Positions 58,001-61,000 of a stretch of 64,000 bases of DNA are shown in pieces. Origin of the DNA: Cyclina sinensis. Its lineage: Eukaryota > Mollusca > Bivalvia > Venerida > Veneridae. Location of the stretch: assembly GCA_012932295.1 (NCBI GenBank), contig JAAONU010000014.1, positions 21,346,011 through 21,410,010 of the forward strand, read 5' to 3'. Below the pieces are notes generated by a model. The model made no database searches. It was not told where the DNA came from and saw only the letters and a list, made by a program, of their open reading frames with translations. Position numbers and translations under genes: made by a program. The number at the start of each line of letters is the position of its first letter. Within the stretch, counting starts at the first letter, position 1.

Positions 58001-61000
58001 CAACCATTAACAATTAAACAAGTCTGTCAACATGAAAGACAGGCTTTGTGCCTAAATTTTTGTAAACATCAGTTATAAATCCTGAACTTACAAAGTGAAA
58101 TATCTTGTCATAAATACTCAACTGTCAAAGAGAAATATCTTGTTACAATGAAGATTTATGACAGAGACTAAAAAAGAGTTCTTAATAAGAATATGACCAG
58201 AACAAATTACAACAGTAGTGACTTGTTTTATCCTTTTAAAACAATCAAGTTCAAATAGTTACTTATTAACTATTTCTTCTGTTTCAGTTCAAAGCACAAA
58301 ATACAATGTTGTTAGAGAGTAATAAACATATCCAAACACCTATGTGATGGTACAACTTACCTAAATCTTTTGGAAAGTCCTTGGTTACCATGGCTACAAT
58401 GTTTGACCTTTGTAAAAGGTCATCAACAATGTCAGTGAACAAACAGAAGACATTCCAAGTATAATCTTTCACGTAGGATGGTGTCAACTTTGACAGTCTA
58501 GAATCCCCTAGGGACTCAATGTCGGGCATATAACACCAGGATTCCAGACTGATCACATCCTTACCTGAAAGAAAATATAGGAATATCAAAACAATATCAA
58601 GGGAACAGTACAATGAAAGTATTCTGTGGACTCTCCAAGCACTATATACTAGACATGAAAAATGCAAGAAAAAAGACATTAAAACAAAAGAAAGCAAGAA
58701 AAACTTAGAAATATTAATTTAAAAAATTATTTGATGTTAAAACAGACATGTATTTGGTTGTCTGATATTGATTTTCAGTGCTCAAACTGCAAATTTATAT
58801 TTAAAAAAATAAAAAATCAATATGTCTGTTGTTGATTCAAATAATTATGTTCGACTGAATAAAAAAAGATAATTATATTGAGTTCATTTGTGAGTTCATT
58901 TTCATTCCTCTAAATATCCTTACAATTATTTGATTTTGTAAGCTGCTTTAAGCCAAATAAATGTTTTTGTCTACAGTAAATTGTAAAAATTTTAACTTAC
59001 CAGCCACTTCCTGCTTGATAATCACCGTTTGTACTGCCCCATTCTGATAGACCACACCTCCTCCTGTCAAAATAATCATGCGTCCATATCTGGTAGTATT
59101 GGATATAATAAGAGGTAGAACATGTTCTGGACAACCTAGCGGGAACGTGTACACCTGCTTCATTACAACGTGATTAGTCTCGGCTTTTCCACTGCTACAA
59201 TATTCAGCCTAAAATAAAAGACGGTAAACAAACAGATTTGTCAAATTTTGCAAAAGCCTTATCTTTTATTCTTTCTAACAATGTAAAGTTTTCATTTATG
59301 TCCATCAAAAATAAAGGTTTAACACAGTCTAGGATAGTCAGTCATGAGAAAACTAGAGGCCACTGCCTGAAATATAAATCTTTGACCATGGAGCATTTTC
59401 AGTCCGTATTGTTTATTTCAAGATTTATTCAAAGACAGAGACTGAATGAATCAACTTGGATTATAATCAAAATATAGTGTTTATATCCAGTAGTACTAAA
59501 AATATAAGCGGATACTCAAGATTTTCAAGTGGTTTTGGAGCATAATTTTAATTAGAGTTACGCGAGTGAAACAAATGTTATTATGCATACAAGTGGTTTA
59601 GCAGGGCTCGTCACATTTTGCTGAATGACGTACACAGAATCTTCCTCGTCTGGATTTGTTCTGAGACACGGCACTCTGATCAGTCCTAAGCACTTCTCTA
59701 ACAACAATCGTAACATTTTCCTCTGAAAGAACAACAATTAAGATGGGCGTTTTATAACTGTACCTAGATTCATGCAATGTAGTAATTTAAAAGAGAAGAT
59801 TTACTCATTATACACTCCTATGTATTTATGTTCTTTAGAGAAGTATTACAGTTAATTATTTAAAAATCAGATATCTTATATCTTTAGAAACAAACCTTTT
59901 CATATTTTTCAGTGTCTTCATCCAACCCAGATATGTCACCAAGAATCTTTTTATCAACAGCACTGTTTTCCCAAACATGACTGCTTTCTCCTATACATGT
60001 AACAGTAGTACCTATTTTTACTAAGGTAGCTGGCAACAGCTGCCAAAGATTTCCCTCCAAGCTCAGCATATACTCAACATCACCTATGATTATGTCTGAG
60101 CCCAAGTCCAGCAAGAGTAACTGCCCCTGAAAAAAAAGCCTTTCTTGAAAATGAATCTGTATCTATATATAACCTTAATTTAACCAAAGGCATATTATTT
60201 CATATGAAACAAGATTACTTACAAGTTCTTTCTTACATATTGAAAGAAAAACTTGTTCTTTTTTTCATCAATGAAACATGAAAAAATATCTTACAGGAAT
60301 ATTTATACCATTAGCTCTGTCTTCTAACACTGTTGCCATTCGGTTTACAATTAAAAGCTAATTAGCAAGCCAATAAACACAAGACTTCAGCATAAACAAC
60401 AAAAAAGTACAAACCCTGGACTGCATCAACTTAAGTAAGGCCATAACAGTGCGCCCATCTGTAGCCATCAAATCAGGTACTTGCTTGAAAATGTTTGAAA
60501 ACTGCAGGATCTTTGCTGATGACAGGGATTTCAATATGACATCTTCCATCTTCAAGATCTTTTCTCCCTCTTTATTTCTCAGTTCAAATGTCTTATATCG
60601 TAATGGCTGAAGGGTCATTAGCTTAGATTCTGTTTCTTGTGTCTCCTTCAGTACCTTTTTCACGGTCCTGATGGAAGTGTATTAAAGATTGATTATTCAT
60701 TACCTGTCTGAAACATCTACCACCTTGCAAATTTTCTGTTTAATCAGTATAGGCTACTGAATTTGTACTTCTTTTTTTGCTTTACTATTCATACATATGA
60801 CAAAGAAGTATTGATAGGCTGGTCAAGTAAACATTAATCTGAAATAAGCATAAAGGTCTTCTAGTGATATTTTAAGGGAACATTTTCAGGCAGAACCTCA
60901 ATTTCATTTTGCCTAAAATACTTTCCTTACAAGTTATTACCCATTTATAAACATACATGTAGTACTGAGAACTTTAATATCAAGATATGTAGTTAAAACT

